From: Oscarella lobularis
Lineage: Eukaryota > Porifera > Homoscleromorpha > Homosclerophorida > Oscarellidae
Length of the DNA stretch: 64,000 bases
Direction of reading: 5' to 3'
NCBI RefSeq assembly: GCF_947507565.1
Contig: NC_089181.1
Location: forward strand, 2,675,614 to 2,739,613
The notes below the pieces were generated by a model. It searched no databases and had not been told where the DNA came from. It saw only the letters and a program-made list of their open reading frames with translations. A program made the position numbers and the translations under genes. Positions 11,778 to 22,890 of this stretch are shown piece after piece. Each line of letters starts with the position of its first letter. Within the stretch, counting starts at the first letter, position 1.

Positions 11778-12916
11778 ATGGACGCAATCAGCCGCCTTCT
11801 GGGTGGCCTTTCGCCCGCTGAAGAGCAGGAACTTATCATCAAGCTGTGTCGATTCCAGATGACGCTTTTCGTCGTCTACTTCATTATTCTTCGCGTCATC
11901 GGTATTCGAGCTCCGTACGGACGCTACGCGAGAAAGGACGTGCCGCAGACGACGCCGCTCGGCGGCAGCAGCCTGTTCGGCTTTTCAATGAACGCGAAAT
12001 TAGGCTGGATCATGCAAGAAACGCCATCGCTCGTCATTCCACTAGCGTGCGCAGTGCTCGTCAAACCGATACATTCGCAAATACAGGGCCGTCTCAATGC
12101 AAACCAGATCCTTCTGGGATGCTTCGTACTTCATTATATCCAGAGGTACAGTGTTGCTGTACACTTCTAGCCTCGTCCCCAGGCCCTTCCCCAGCTAGCG
12201 CGCTCGATGCGCCCTTCAACCCTGCCTTCAACCAGTGAGGCCGCATCAAGCGCGCTAGCTGGTGAAGGGGACGAGCTAGTACACTTCTAATAATAACAAT
12301 AATCGTTGCTCTTCTTAGAACCGTCTTCTATCCTTTTCTCATTCGAGGCACCAGTCCCACGACACTTGGGACCGTGTCTCTCGCTACAATGGCGTGCGTT
12401 GTCAACGGCTACGTGCAGGGTCGATATCTGACACGTTTTGGTAACTACCCCAATGACTGGATTACCTCGTGGAACTTTGTACTCGGCATCATCATTTTTT
12501 TTGTTGGCTTTGCCATCAATCTTCACTCTGATCACATTTTAAGAAATCTGAGGAAACCAGGGGAGACAGGATACAAGATCCCGCGAGGTTCAATTTCTAC
12601 TCAAAATTAATAGATCACCATATCATTTCTTCTTTCCTAGGCGGCCTGTTTGAGTACGTTTCAGGCGCGAATTTCTTCGGGGAAGTCGTGGAGTGGATTG
12701 GCTTTGGATTGGCCGGCTGGAGTCTCACTAGCCTCGTTCTTCCTATAATGTCTGCATTCAATCTCATACCACGAGCCCTTCACCACCACCAGTAAGTCAC
12801 ATACGAGTGTACACAGACATCATAGCTGAGTTGCGTCCTAAATCATTAGGAACTATCACGAAAAGTTCGACGACTACCCAAAGAACAGAAAAGCAGCGAT
12901 TCCTTTTCTACTCTAG
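11778..12916 (+). CDS. SRD5A: 3-oxo-5-alpha-steroid 4-dehydrogenase (steroid 5-alpha-reductase), copy 1
   Basis: Exons 11778-12145, 12319-12587, 12641-12791 and 12850-12916 give 284 aa. The conserved C-terminal half reads 'GYKIPRGGLFEYVSGANFF' then 'EWIGF', 'HHHQNYHEKFDDYPKNRKA' and 'PFLL', matching the NADPH- and steroid-binding end of SRD5A1/2. 'GRYARKDVP' and 'HYIQRTVFYPFLIRG' are also family blocks. Several membrane helices are evident. The enzyme reduces the delta-4 bond of 3-oxosteroids in the ER; in an early animal the natural sterol substrate is unknown. Intron 1 hosts a 111-bp mobile element. Copy 2 at 14499-15509 differs at a few residues (for example MNAKLGWIMQE versus INMKLGWIVQA). 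Confidence 0.93.
12168..12278. mobile_element. 111-bp non-autonomous inverted-repeat element (MITE-like)
   Basis: Comparison with the duplicated copy shows the exact insertion. The element begins TAGCCTCGTCCCC and ends GGGGACGAGCTA, imperfect terminal inverted repeats, with an inner inverted pair around AGCTAGCGCGCT. It is flanked by a 9-bp direct repeat GTACACTTC (12159-12167 and 12279-12287) that is present once in the right copy. A 9-bp target duplication is typical of Mutator-like families; that assignment is an inference. It lies in SRD5A intron 1. Confidence 0.85.
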
Positions 12917-13076
12917 CCTCGCACATGCAGTCTTACGATAGGCTAGTGAGGAATACAATTTGGAAAAATAAACTTATGATGCCACCTACACAGCACACAA
13001 ACGTCCTAAGAACAGCGAATAGAAAGCGATACAGTGCAACAAAGAAAGAAAGACAGCGCGTTTCTAGTAAAAATGC

Positions 13077-13774
13077 CTAGACGGCTGTAGAACCATCCTC
13101 TTGGTCGCGAAACCCTTGCTTTGAACTGCTTGATTGAGTCGATTCCCGCTTTGACGTGTTGGAGTCTCGCTTCAGAGTTTCCTCCTCCTCCCCCACTGGA
13201 GTGACCGAACCTTGAAGCCCTTCGTTGTGTAATACCTGTATGTAGCTAGACGTCGTGGCGCCTGACGCTCGCGATCCCCTTCCCGGCACGTTGATGCTCG
13301 TGCGAGGCGTCAGAGTGCCGGCACTGCCGGACGCCATGGAGAAACCCATGGTCGAACGCTGGCGTCGCGGAGCGAGAGCCGGAGCGTTGCTAGTGCGCGC
13401 TTTGTGCTCTATACGCGCATTCAGATTATTATAATTAAATGTGATTCTGGTTTTACCTTTTAGACGTTTCATCTGGTAAAATAGAAGATGATGGATCTCT
13501 TGGACCCATTCGCTTTTCTTTGCCGGGGTTTGCGCCTAAATAAAGAGTAGGTACATACAAGCAAACGAATCTCTCTTCGTTCGGCCAGTACCTGTAGAAT
13601 TACTATGTCTTGTTGTCGTCGTCTTCTGAACCAAATTTCAAATTTGCACGGATCGTTTCCTTTGGTGGTCTCCGTCAGTCCCATATCCGCCGTCTACGTA
13701 TCTCTATCTATTGCTCCTTAAACGAGGAAGCTATGATAAGAGTACCTTCATGAAGCCCTTGTAGTCAAAGCTGC
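13077..13774 (-). pseudogene. 3' fragment of the RhoGEF gene (duplicated)
   Basis: This is the left copy of the last exons of the Dbl-type RhoGEF whose full gene spans 15666-19890. It contains part of the PH domain ('GLTETTKGNDPCKFEIWF', then 'KKSEWVQEIHHLLFYQMKR') and the Ser/Thr-rich C-terminal tail. The fragment begins inside an exon at the duplication junction and has no start codon, DH domain or promoter of its own. A few substitutions distinguish it from the right copy (LKRDSN versus LERDSS). It lies directly downstream, on the same strand, of the truncated PBLD copy, so it may be spliced into that transcript as 3'UTR. Confidence 0.88.
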
Positions 13775-14367
13775 CAAATCATTAATTGCATCGGATTAGG
13801 ATCAAGACTTTTGAGCGACTCTTTCGTCTCCTTATCGTCAAGTCGTATCAGTACCTTTTTAGTAGTAGGAGAGTAATAAATGTCTTGGACTCGAGGATTT
13901 TCCACGACAGCCCTAGCTAAATTGTCTAGGCCGCTTCCGGCGAATTTTTCCGGTCGATTCAAAGGAAATTCCATTTTTATCCCATTTTCCTCGTGACGTC
14001 GCGTAGGCAGAGATCCGCTCAACGTTTCGAACGCGATTTCTCTCGACTCGTTGCCCAGTTCGTTGAAGAGAACGGCGGCCGATGCGAGCGTCGCGTGGCC
14101 GCACAAGGCGACCTCGCATTGCGGTGTAAACCAGCGTAGACGAAAATGGTTTTCCATTTCGAACGATTTCGCTGCCGACGTGCCGTAGATGAAGGCCGTT
14201 TCCGAAAGGTTCATTTCGGCTGCAGTCGACTGTAATAGATCGTCGGTGAGGTCTTTTTCTTGATCGGGCGAGATGAGGATGACTGCCGCTGGATTTCCTG
14301 CGAACGATGTCGCAGAAAAGGCGTCTACGACGTACACGGGAAGAGTTGTAGTAGCCGTTGTCGCCAT
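13765..14367 (-). pseudogene. Truncated PBLD copy with chimeric 3' end
   Basis: The first 197 codons match PBLD (10779-11696) almost exactly; the sequence then crosses the duplication junction at about 13775 and ends after three foreign codons (Trp-Gln-Leu) in a stop at 13765-13767. The catalytic region and GHATL block are present, but the C-terminal half-domain with the DPVTGSA motif is lost. PhzF folds need both halves, so an active enzyme is unlikely. The start codon and frame are intact, so a short protein could still be made. The downstream RhoGEF exons would lie out of frame after the stop. Confidence 0.85.
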
Positions 14368-16363
14368 ATCGTTTTAGTGCGCTAGCGGCTACTGTACCAC
14401 GGCTCTGTATAACTCTCTGTATACGGCTCTGGCGGCTACTGGTCAGGTCACCTGACTAGGCGACGATCGTCACAATCTGTGGAATCAAGTCACGATTTAT
14501 GGACGCAATCAGCGGCCTTCTGGGTGGCCTTTCGCCCGCTGAAGAGCAGGAACTTATCATCAAGCTGTGTCGATTCCAGATGACGCTTTTCGTCGTCTTC
14601 TTCATTATTCTTCGCGTCATCGGCATTCGAGCTCCGTACGGACGCTACGCGAGAAAGGACGTGCCGCAGACGACGCCGCTCGGCGGCAGCAGCCTGTTCG
14701 GCTTTTCGATTAACATGAAATTAGGCTGGATCGTACAAGCAACACCGTCGCTCGTCGTTCCACTAGCGTGCGCAGTGCTCGTCAAACCGATACATTCGCA
14801 AATACAGGGCCGTCTCAATGCAAACCAGATCCTTCTGGGATGCTTCGTACTTCATTATATCCAGAGGTAGTGTTGCTGTACACTTCTAATAATAACAATA
14901 ATCGTTGCTCTTCTTAGAACCGTCTTCTATCCTTTTCTCATTCGAGGCACCAGTCCCACGACACTTGGGAACGTGTCTCTCGCTATAATGGCGTGCGTTG
15001 TCAATGGCTACGTGCAGGGTCGATATCTGACACGTTTTGGTAACTACCCCAATGACTGGATTACCTCGTGGAACTTTGTACTCGGCATCATCATTTTCTT
15101 TGTTGGCTTTGCCATCAATCTTCACTCTGATCACATTTTAAGAAATCTGAGGAAACCAGGGGAGACAGGATACAAGATCCCGCGAGGTTCAATTTCTACT
15201 CAAAATTAATAGATTACCATATCATTTCTTCTTTCCTAGGCGGCCTGTTTGAGTACGTTTCAGGCGCGAATTTCTTCGGGGAAGTCGTGGAGTGGATTGG
15301 CTTTGGATTGGCAGGCTGGAGTCTCCCTAGCCTCGTTCTTCCTATAATGTCTGCATTGAATCTCATACCACGAGCCCTTCACCACCACCAGTAAGTCACA
15401 TACGAGTGTACATCATAACTGAGTTGCGTCCTAAATCATTAGGAACTATCACGAAAAGTTCGACGACTACCCAAAGAACAGAAAAGCAGTGATTCCTTTT
15501 CTACTCTAGCCTCGCACACGCAGTCTTACGATAGGCTAGTGAGGAATACAACTTGGAAAAATAAACTTATGATGCCACCTACACAGCACACAAACGTCCT
15601 AAGAACAGCGAATAGAAAGCGATACAGTGCAACAAAGAAAGACAGCGCGTTTCTAGTAAAAATGCCTAGACGGCTGTAGAACCATCCTCTTGGTCGCGAA
15701 ACCCTTGCTTTGAACTGCTTGATTGAGTCGATTCCCGCTTTGACGTGCTGGAGTCTCGCTCCAGAGTTTCTTCCTCCTCCCCCACTGGAGTGACCGAACC
15801 TTGAAGCCCTTCGTTGTGTAATACCTGTATGTAGCTAGACGTCGTGGCGCCTGACGCTCGCGATCCCCTTCCCGGCACGTTGATGCTCGTGCGAGGCGTC
15901 AGAGTGCCGGCACTGCCGGACGCCATGGAGAAACCCATGGTCGAACGCTGGCGTCGCGGAGCGAGAGCCGGAGCGTTGCTAGTGCGCGCTTTGTGCTCTA
16001 TACGCGCATTCAGATTATTATAATTAAATGTGATTCTGGTTTTACCTTTTAGACGTTTCATCTGGTAAAATAGAAGATGATGGATCTCTTGGACCCATTC
16101 GCTTTTCTTTGCCGGGGTTTGCGCCTAAATAAAGAGTAGGTACATACAAGCAAACGAATCTCTCTTCGTTCGGCCAGTACCTGTAGAATTACTATGTCTT
16201 GTTGTCGTCGTCTTCTGAACCAAATTTCAAATTTGCACGGATCGTTTCCTTTGGTGGTCTCCGTCAGTCCCATATCCGCCGTCTACGTATCTCTATCTAT
16301 TGCTCCTTAAACGAGGAAGCTATGATAAGAGTACCTTCATGAAGCCCTTGTAGTCAAAGCTGC
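13776..16363. repeat. Segmental tandem duplication, right copy
   Basis: 2,588-bp right-hand partner of 11105-13774, continuous at its right end with the rest of the RhoGEF gene, which shows that the right end is the ancestral position of the RhoGEF tail and the left end the ancestral position of PBLD. It lacks the 111-bp element of the left copy (pre-insertion site intact at about 14877-14888). It has about 50 bp more between PBLD and SRD5A. Confidence 0.95.
14499..15509 (+). CDS. SRD5A: 3-oxo-5-alpha-steroid 4-dehydrogenase, copy 2
   Basis: Exons 14499-14866, 14918-15186, 15240-15390 and 15443-15509 have the same lengths and phases as copy 1 and encode 284 aa. All splice sites and the family motifs (GYKIPRGGLFEYV, HHHQNYHEKFDDYP) are intact. 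It carries amino-acid changes relative to copy 1 in the first exon and in exon 3 (LPSLVLPIM versus LTSLVLPIM). Its promoter differs: the CACGTG pair is absent and a different, longer segment (14386-14465) is present. Both copies look functional, so this is a young gene pair free to diverge in expression. Confidence 0.92.
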
Positions 16364-19300
16364 TCGACGAGCCTTTCACTTCGCGCTGCTTCGCAAACAG
16401 AATGGATTCCTCGAATAGGAAGAGCCGACGCTTGTGACGACCCCTGCGATCCGAGATAATGAAGTCGTCCTGAGCAAGACATGAAAACGACGTTGTAGAA
16501 CACGCGTACACGTGGCTATACAAACCTGCAAAAGTAGGGCTCCTTGCTCATCAACATTACCCTGTAATAAAACAATATCGATTACGAATTTAGTCCCCTA
16601 CTCTTTTACGTCAAATCCTTTGAGGGAATCTAGTGCTAGCAAATCGTTGCCATGACGCAGCTGAAACTTGATTTGGTGAATGGCAGCCTAAAAAACCAAA
16701 AGACATTGTAGTTTTAAAAGATTCTTTTCGATATATTAAAATGAATGACATCAAGATCTTGAGCTGTTTTCGAATGAAGGCCACCGGGAGCATTCTCTCT
16801 GATTTCCTACAGTGGAGTATATCAAACTCTCAACAACAGACCATCTTCAAAGGGTTCTTACCTCTAAAAATTGCCTATATTTGACCATTCTCTGGAACGG
16901 TTTGATAAGGTATGACATAAGTGAAAAGGGATCATTCAAACGAATCTGCACTGACTATAAAACAGATCGATCAACAACGAGAAATCAACGGAGAACAATG
17001 TACCCTAAAAAATTCAAAGGGTGGACCCTCCTGGAGCATTTTCTCTTGAGCCGGCATATTTTTAAAATAGAGTGAATAATGGCCAAAGTCTTGCTCCTAT
17101 AGACATCAATTACGTAGGCCCCTCACTCTCTTTCCTTCATACACGTACAAAAAAGACGAAACAAGAGCCAAGTTTCAAAGGCGTTCCGCGGTACTTCATC
17201 AATTCGGGAAGAAATTTACTAAAGTGACACAAGAAATCAAAAAGTTTCTGTTTTGGCACCCACTGGAACATCTTTACTTCTTGTTGAATTCGAACAAGGC
17301 TGGCACATTGCCGAACAGAACGTTCGATTTACCGCGCATACTATTCGGTACCATGTCACTTGACAAGTAGTACGCGCTAATGTAGTCCTACGTACAGAGA
17401 GCCTTCACCTCGGTGCCGCGCCGCGTCTAGCCTCTACTTTTACCTTGCATATGTGCTCCAAATCGTCAACGTACTTCTCCTCAGTCTCAACCAGCTCGTT
17501 AACGAGCTTCTTTCTCTTCTTAATCTTCGCCGATTCCTTACCCAAATCCGGCGGCGGCGACGATGACGTCGAGTCGGCCTCTTCGGATCCGTCGGCGGCA
17601 ACGACGGGAACGTCATCGTCGACCCTCTCCAAAAACGAATCGAGAAAAACGTCGCCGCCGTCGTCGTCGCCGCTGCCACTCCTCTTCATCGTCTTAGCCT
17701 CGGCGATCGCAAGCGACAATTTCGACAGCGACGCCGTCGCGCTGCTCGTTACGTACGTGCTCTCGCCGTCCGTCTCATCCGTCTCCTCTTCGCTATCCGA
17801 AACTTCGAATGCATCGAAATCAACGCTCTGCGCGTCTTCCGAGCCGCTCTCGCCGCCGGCACGAGCATCCGTCTGATTTCCACCCCGAAGCAATAACTCG
17901 ATAAATTGCCATCGGCCTTGGAATCGGCTCTCCGCCTCTTCGTTAGCGAGAACGGCCTCCTCCACTTGATTTCTGACGCGCTGCGGCGGTTTGAGTTGCG
18001 TCGACAGCGTGGAAAGACGATCGACGTCGTCTCGCGTCAAGGCGGAGTGTTTCTGATGAAACGTCTGGCATTCGAGGAGAAGATCGGAGAGACGGCTTTC
18101 GCTCGAATCGACGGCCACTTCCTGTCGACTCAGAAAGCGAGCAGCGTGAACACTCCAGCTAAATGCCTAAAAGAATTTATTCAAAAAGGAGTTTCTTTTT
18201 TCCGCTCTACTTCCGGCTTTCACCTTGTCTATCAAATGATGGAATTCGCGAAACAATACGAGTCGCTGTCGCCGTTCGCCTAATTTCTCTACAAACAATC
18301 GAATCGCTTCCAACACGGACGTCGCTTTGTCACGATCTTCCTTCGTCGACTTGTCATCCTTGAGAATGGTCTCAGCAGCCGTCCGACCGCTTGTCAGCAC
18401 ACTCTACAACAAAAAAAACAAAGACAATATATTGATTTATGTATCTATCTCTAGACTAACTTTAGCTGTCTCTTCAAAATCAGTGATATCATAGAGCAGC
18501 AATTCAGCGCCGCCAAGTGACTCGGCAACGCTCTCCTGCTCCAACAGCTCTTTCCCTTCTTCGTCGATAAACGAAAGCACCTTCATTGCAACAATAGCAA
18601 AAAGAGCACGCGTCTCTCGACGTTTTCAATCATACATTATCCAGAACTTCTTTCGACTTGATTTCCTTTGCGTACTCCCTCGTGCCCCGCCGTTTTCGTC
18701 CGCCGCTCGTCGCCACGAGTTGGGCCTTCAATTTTTCCAATTGCGCGGCCATCTGATTCACGTACGCCGTCAGTCCTTTGAAATCGGGCGACCACGCGAA
18801 CGATTGCCAATCCGGCGGCGGATTGCACAGACGATCGACAATCTTTCCCGACTCTTGAATCAGTTCGTTGACGCGCAGCTGTTTGAGCAGCTCCTCGGCG
18901 GACTGCTGCGTTGGAGACGTGGGCGGATTCGTGCCGTCGCCCTCCGGCTGTTGAACGGCCGCTTTTAGAGCTTTCGCACAGCTACTGCAGTCGGTCAAAA
19001 ACGGTTCGATTGCCTAGAATTTTTTAAAAAATGGATTTGAAAGCGTGACGTTATTGTATCCTGTTTACAAATCGAAAGCGAATCCATTGCTCGTGATCGT
19101 ATCGAGCGGATCCGTCAAGTGACGATGTCAGCTGATCGGAAGAGATGTACGCAGACAATTGCTCAATTCCGCCCAAAGGAACAACCTACGACGAAATAAG
19201 TAAATAAATGAATAAATATATATATCATTAATCGATTCGTACTTTATAATTAAACTCTCCCTGCAATTCCGCTGCACCGACGACGTAGACGGCGTGAACG

Positions 19301-19890
19301 CTGCCCGGATCTTCTGCCTACAAGAGAAAAAAATCGAGTTACCGTACCACGCCCCCTCGCTCTCTTACGTGAAAAGCGGCGACGGAGTCGAGTAGAGTGC
19401 GCACGTCCGACTGAGGCGTATCGCGTGCGTCGACGACAATCGAGAGCCCGTGCTTTCGCGCTTCGTTTCTAAAAAATAAGATGTCTTAGACGTTTTGTCT
19501 TCTTCTTTCGGCGCGCGTGGGGTGCGTCGATTTCGCGTCTTTTTTTTTCTTCCCAACGCATCTACTCACCTCGGAACGCTGGCGAGATATTCCAAGAGAT
19601 TGACAATGGATTCGGGTGCGACGCGCTGCTGTTCGAGCGTCTTTCGCTCGCATTCCATGACGGGGCCTCCTCGCAAATCGCGACCGCCTTTTTTAGAGCG
19701 AGAAAAGGCCTTTAGACGCACGACAGAGCGAAAGAGCAAAAGGGGACTGTTTTACGTACCCGTGACGATTGCCACGCCCGGTAGGAGAAGCTCCAAGCTG
19801 ATGTCAAGTCCGCAAACTGGAAAAGGAGAGATATATTGTTTCTCTGCGATTGACGCCGCTAAATCGACCTTTTCTCTTCTTCGCCGACAT
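15666..19890 (-). CDS. Dbl-family RhoGEF with CRAL-TRIO, spectrin-like, DH and PH domains (MCF2/MCF2L-like)
   Basis: Many exons on the minus strand. Start at 19888-19890 (MSAKKRK), then a Sec14/CRAL-TRIO-like domain: 'DISLELLLPGVAIVTGGRD', 'HGLSIVVDARDTPQSDVRT', 'VVPLGGIEQLSAYIS'. A helical spectrin-like region spans 17.4-19.0 kb. The DH domain starts 'KKLVNELVETEEKYVDDLE' (~17480) and continues 'SAYYLSSDMVPNSMRGKSN', 'NDPFSLMSYLIKPFQRMV' and 'AAIHQIKFQLRHGND' (~16670). The PH domain (16.0-16.5 kb) has 'KFEIWFRRRRQQDIVILQ'. A Ser/Thr-rich tail ends at 15666. This order matches MCF2/MCF2L, exchange factors for Rho/Cdc42 recruited to membranes by the lipid-binding modules. Its last exons are duplicated at 13077-13774. 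Exon limits in the DH region are approximate. Confidence 0.87.
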
Positions 19891-19995
19891 TTTGCGGTGA
19901 CGTTGACGGGACGCGCCTAGGCGGAAGGGGTGGAAAAGTGAAAGGCGATACAATACAATGAAGAAGAAGTCAAAGTTGATATCTACAACGAACGA

Positions 19996-20282
19996 ATGAG
20001 TGCTGTGACGAAGTCGTTTGTCATCGCTGCCGCCGTTATAGGCGTCGGATGGGGACTGATGAAGTCTACAACGCCAGATAAGGAAGCGATGATGAAAGTG
20101 AGTGCAAGAACGAAATAATTCGGCGATTCGAGAATGAAATATTGCAGAGGCTTTCGCCGGGATCGCAGGAGTACGTGCTAGTCGCTGAGAAAACTAATGC
20201 TGATCTCTTGAAAGTCATTCGAAACTCGGCCGAATCAAAAGAACCGATCTGGAAAGTGGGGAAGTCGAAGGACGATGATTGA
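19996..20282 (+). CDS. UQCC3: Ubiquinol-cytochrome c reductase assembly factor 3-like
   Basis: Exons 19996-20097 and 20148-20282 give 78 aa. An N-terminal hydrophobic helix (SFVIAAAVIGVGWGLM) is followed by 'TPDKEAMMK', then 'LSPGSQEYVLVAEKTNADLL' and a polar tail. Length, single helix and the 'T-P-x-x-x-x-E-M' transition match UQCC3, a small inner-mitochondrial-membrane protein needed for complex III assembly. The family is short and poorly conserved, so the assignment is moderate. Divergent from the RhoGEF gene, 105 bp between start codons. Confidence 0.65.
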
Positions 20283-20395
20283 GCCCTCATTCGTAGTACA
20301 TAGAGGCTATTTTTTTGTCATGTCTTGTTTTCAAAATATATACGTGCATGTATGCAGACATAAACAATTTGTCACTGGACTAGTGAATAATTTTG

Positions 20396-20420
20396 ATTAA
20401 TTAATTAATTAATTAATTAA
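20396..20420. repeat. (TTAA)n run covering the GON7 stop codon
   Basis: A perfect ATTA/TTAA tetranucleotide run. The minus-strand TAA at 20417-20419 that ends the GON7-like gene lies inside it. Similar runs occur at 7004-7026, 24974-24999 and 60480-60500, all in introns. Confidence 0.8.
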
Positions 20421-20838
20421 CTACTCTTCACTTTCTTGCTTGTAGGCTCACTGCACTGGTTTGTCTTATCTTCGTTCTTTTCTTTCGCCTTCTCATCGTC
20501 TTCATCCGATTCCACTAGACCAGCGAGATCCTCCTCCTCCTCCTCTTCTTCACCTTTATAAAAATTATGAAATAATAGTGCTACTGTACTGTAGAAGAAC
20601 CTTGTGGATTTGTCGCTCTGGCTTTCTCCTCTTCGACCATGCGCGTCAGCGCCGCGCCGCTTTCCTCTTTCAAACGACTCAGTGCGACGACCAGCTCCTC
20701 GTGCGCGTCAACTCCTTCGAGAGCATATTCAAACACTTGGCGCTCGTTTCCTTGTGTAAGAACAGCACAAAGTGACTTTTCCATGTGTACAGTGTAGCCA
20801 ATCCGGGGCTGTTCGAGAACGGGATCTTTTCGCGACAT
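20417..20838 (-). CDS. GON7: GON7-like KEOPS complex subunit
   Basis: Exons 20601-20838 and 20417-20553 encode 124 aa, start at 20836-20838. After 'RIGYTVHMEKSLCAVL' comes a helix 'VVALSRLKEESGAALTRMV', an acidic run (GEEEEEEED), and the tail 'PTSKKVKSS'. This plan (short beta part, one helix, acidic disordered tail ending in Pro-Ser-x-Lys-Arg) is that of GON7 (C14orf142), the fifth KEOPS subunit for tRNA t6A synthesis. The family has almost no fixed motif, so the assignment rests on shape and the C-terminal block. Its start codon is only about 20 bp from the likely PAF1 start on the other strand. Confidence 0.55.
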
Positions 20839-20858
20839 GCATCCTGCAGGAAAAGAAA

Positions 20859-22857
20859 ATGTTGCCAAGGAGAGGTAAAAATGCGCTAGTTGTATCCTTC
20901 GTACATTCAGCCTTTGTATAGTGATCGTCCCAAGGCGTCTCATCACACAAGCCGGTAGAAAAAACCAGCGCAGCGACGCGCTTTGCCACAGCACCTCGTC
21001 TCTCTCTCCTCAGATCCGACTTCCTTTGCCGCGTCAAGCACAAAAATACCCTTCCTGACATTCCCTTTGATAAAAAGTCGCTAGCATATCCATTCGAATC
21101 GAACAGGCGAGCAAGGAGGAAAAAAAACAACCGCGCCCCTCACTTGACTCCCCATCTCTTCGTCCCAGATTCGTTCAGTACAGCGCAACGACGCTCGAAC
21201 GCAATTTCAAGCACGATCTATTAGCAGAAGCCGATCTAGGATACGCCATCGATTTGATTGACCTCGACGCATACGGAACAGCAGAAGGCAGGAGGAAAAC
21301 AGAGACAAAGAAAAACTTAGACGAATTTTTCTCAGAAAAACACGACGCTTTGGATGAGATTGATGCCATGCTCGTTGAAGAGGAGGCCACACCTCAGGGA
21401 GATAAGAAAAGGTAAGTACACCTATTGAAATAAAGGCCTGAGTGTATACATGCACTAGATCGACTTTTTATAATTGTATTGATATTTTACTACAGGTCTC
21501 GGCAGCATGCCAAATCGGTTTCTTGGCTACGAAAGACGGAGTACATATCAACGGAGTATAATCGATTTCAAACGAGCAATGAAACGCCTGAGACGAAGTA
21601 TGGCTAGGCTCGTAGACTTAAGTGCTTGAACGCGTCTGATCGCTTTCGTTTATGAATCTAGATTAGGTTATAACGTGAAGAAAATGTTTCAAGAAAAGGA
21701 CATCTATAAGGATAGGCAGAGTCAAATTGACGCGATTGAGGGATCGTTCGAAGCGGCAAAGAAACCCGTACGAATGAATAATGAATCATTTTCAAATAAT
21801 TTTTGCAAGTTTAATTTTAGGTTCTGAGACATCACACTAAACCGGGTGTTACAGCCAAAGAAGTCCTGCCTCTCCTACCAGATTTTGATGTGAAACTTCT
21901 TCATTTTTAATTAAATAAATATATATGTTTAATTTTAGATGTGGAAGTTTCCGTACGCTCACGTCGTATTCGACACGGATCCCGCTCTGTCCGGTCGCCC
22001 CGAGAAGGAACAACTCGAAGAAATGTCGCAGGCGACCATACGGTAAAAAACGATGAGCACTCAGGTCAAAAAAAGATCGTCTCTATTTGACTTCTTTTAG
22101 GGGCATGGAAGACGACGAAAAGGAACAGTTTGTCGGGTTTTTTGTTCCCACGAAAGAAACGAAGGAGAAACGGCGAAAGCAAGGACGAATTTCTGAGCAG
22201 ACAGAAACGTAGGGTGAATTGACTTATTATATTTCTCCTCTCGTAATTTTTATTTTCAGCGATGAATACCTAATGGTTCGCGAGTACAATTGGAGCGTGA
22301 AAAATAAATCGACAAAGGGATTTGATGTAAGGAATCGGAGCTTCTCTTGTGCGTGTCATATACCGGATATTTGACGTCAAAGGAAAATTATTTCTTTCTC
22401 GTACGTGACGGCGAAGGAGTGTTCTACAATGAATTGGAAACAAGGCGAGCGGAAAGACGGCATTTTATCCTACTAATAATAGATTCGTTTACTTTAGAGT
22501 CCGTTTGAATAAACGGCGAGCGAAGAAAGGGGCATCTACCGGTTCTTCGATTCTCGTCGTTAACCATAGAGACATCAACGAAGACGAGCTAAAGGCTCAG
22601 GTAAAAAATTAATAATATGTATTGTATACTGATGTTCAGGGATTTGGTTTCAGCGCGAGCGTCTTGCTCAATTGGAGCCGCCAGTGCTCGAAGAAGAAGA
22701 AGAGGAAGAGGAATTCGCTATTGCCGCCAAAGAGAAGGCCGCCATCGCCGACGTGTTTGGAAGTAGCGACGAAGACGACGAGGACGACGGCGGCGGCGAA
22801 GGGAGAGGGGAGAAGGACAACGAAAAATCGTCCGAAGATAGTTTGAGCGACAGTTAA
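20859..22857 (+). CDS. PAF1: RNA polymerase II-associated factor 1 (PAF1 complex)
   Basis: The exons spell PAF1 in order: '[15 protein letters not shown]' (~21030), '[19 protein letters not shown]' (21169-), '[18 protein letters not shown]', '[19 protein letters not shown]', '[19 protein letters not shown]', '[16 protein letters not shown]', 'MREYNW'-type block '[17 protein letters not shown]' (~22280) and an acidic Ser-rich tail ending '..EDSLSDS'. PAF1 is a scaffold of the PAF elongation complex, which couples RNA polymerase II to H2B ubiquitylation. The intron 21107-21168 has a GC donor. The 5' end is uncertain: the best start is ATG 20859-20861 in a 16-bp first coding exon (MLPRR), with the next exon at about 20934. 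Confidence 0.93.
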
Positions 22858-22890
22858 TTATTATCCAAAATAATCGTTGCAATCCCCCTG

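Larger units (their letters stand above)
11105..13774. repeat. Segmental tandem duplication, left copy
   Basis: This 2,670-bp block is repeated almost base for base at 13776-16363. It contains the 5' two-thirds of PBLD, a complete SRD5A gene, and the 3' end of the RhoGEF gene. Left boundary: homology to the right copy starts at 11105 (aaatcattaattgc). Right boundary: 13774, where the sequence changes from the RhoGEF exon to PBLD with one extra C. The left copy has a 111-bp insertion (12168-12278) that the right copy lacks, and the two differ in the PBLD/SRD5A intergenic promoter. Confidence 0.95.
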
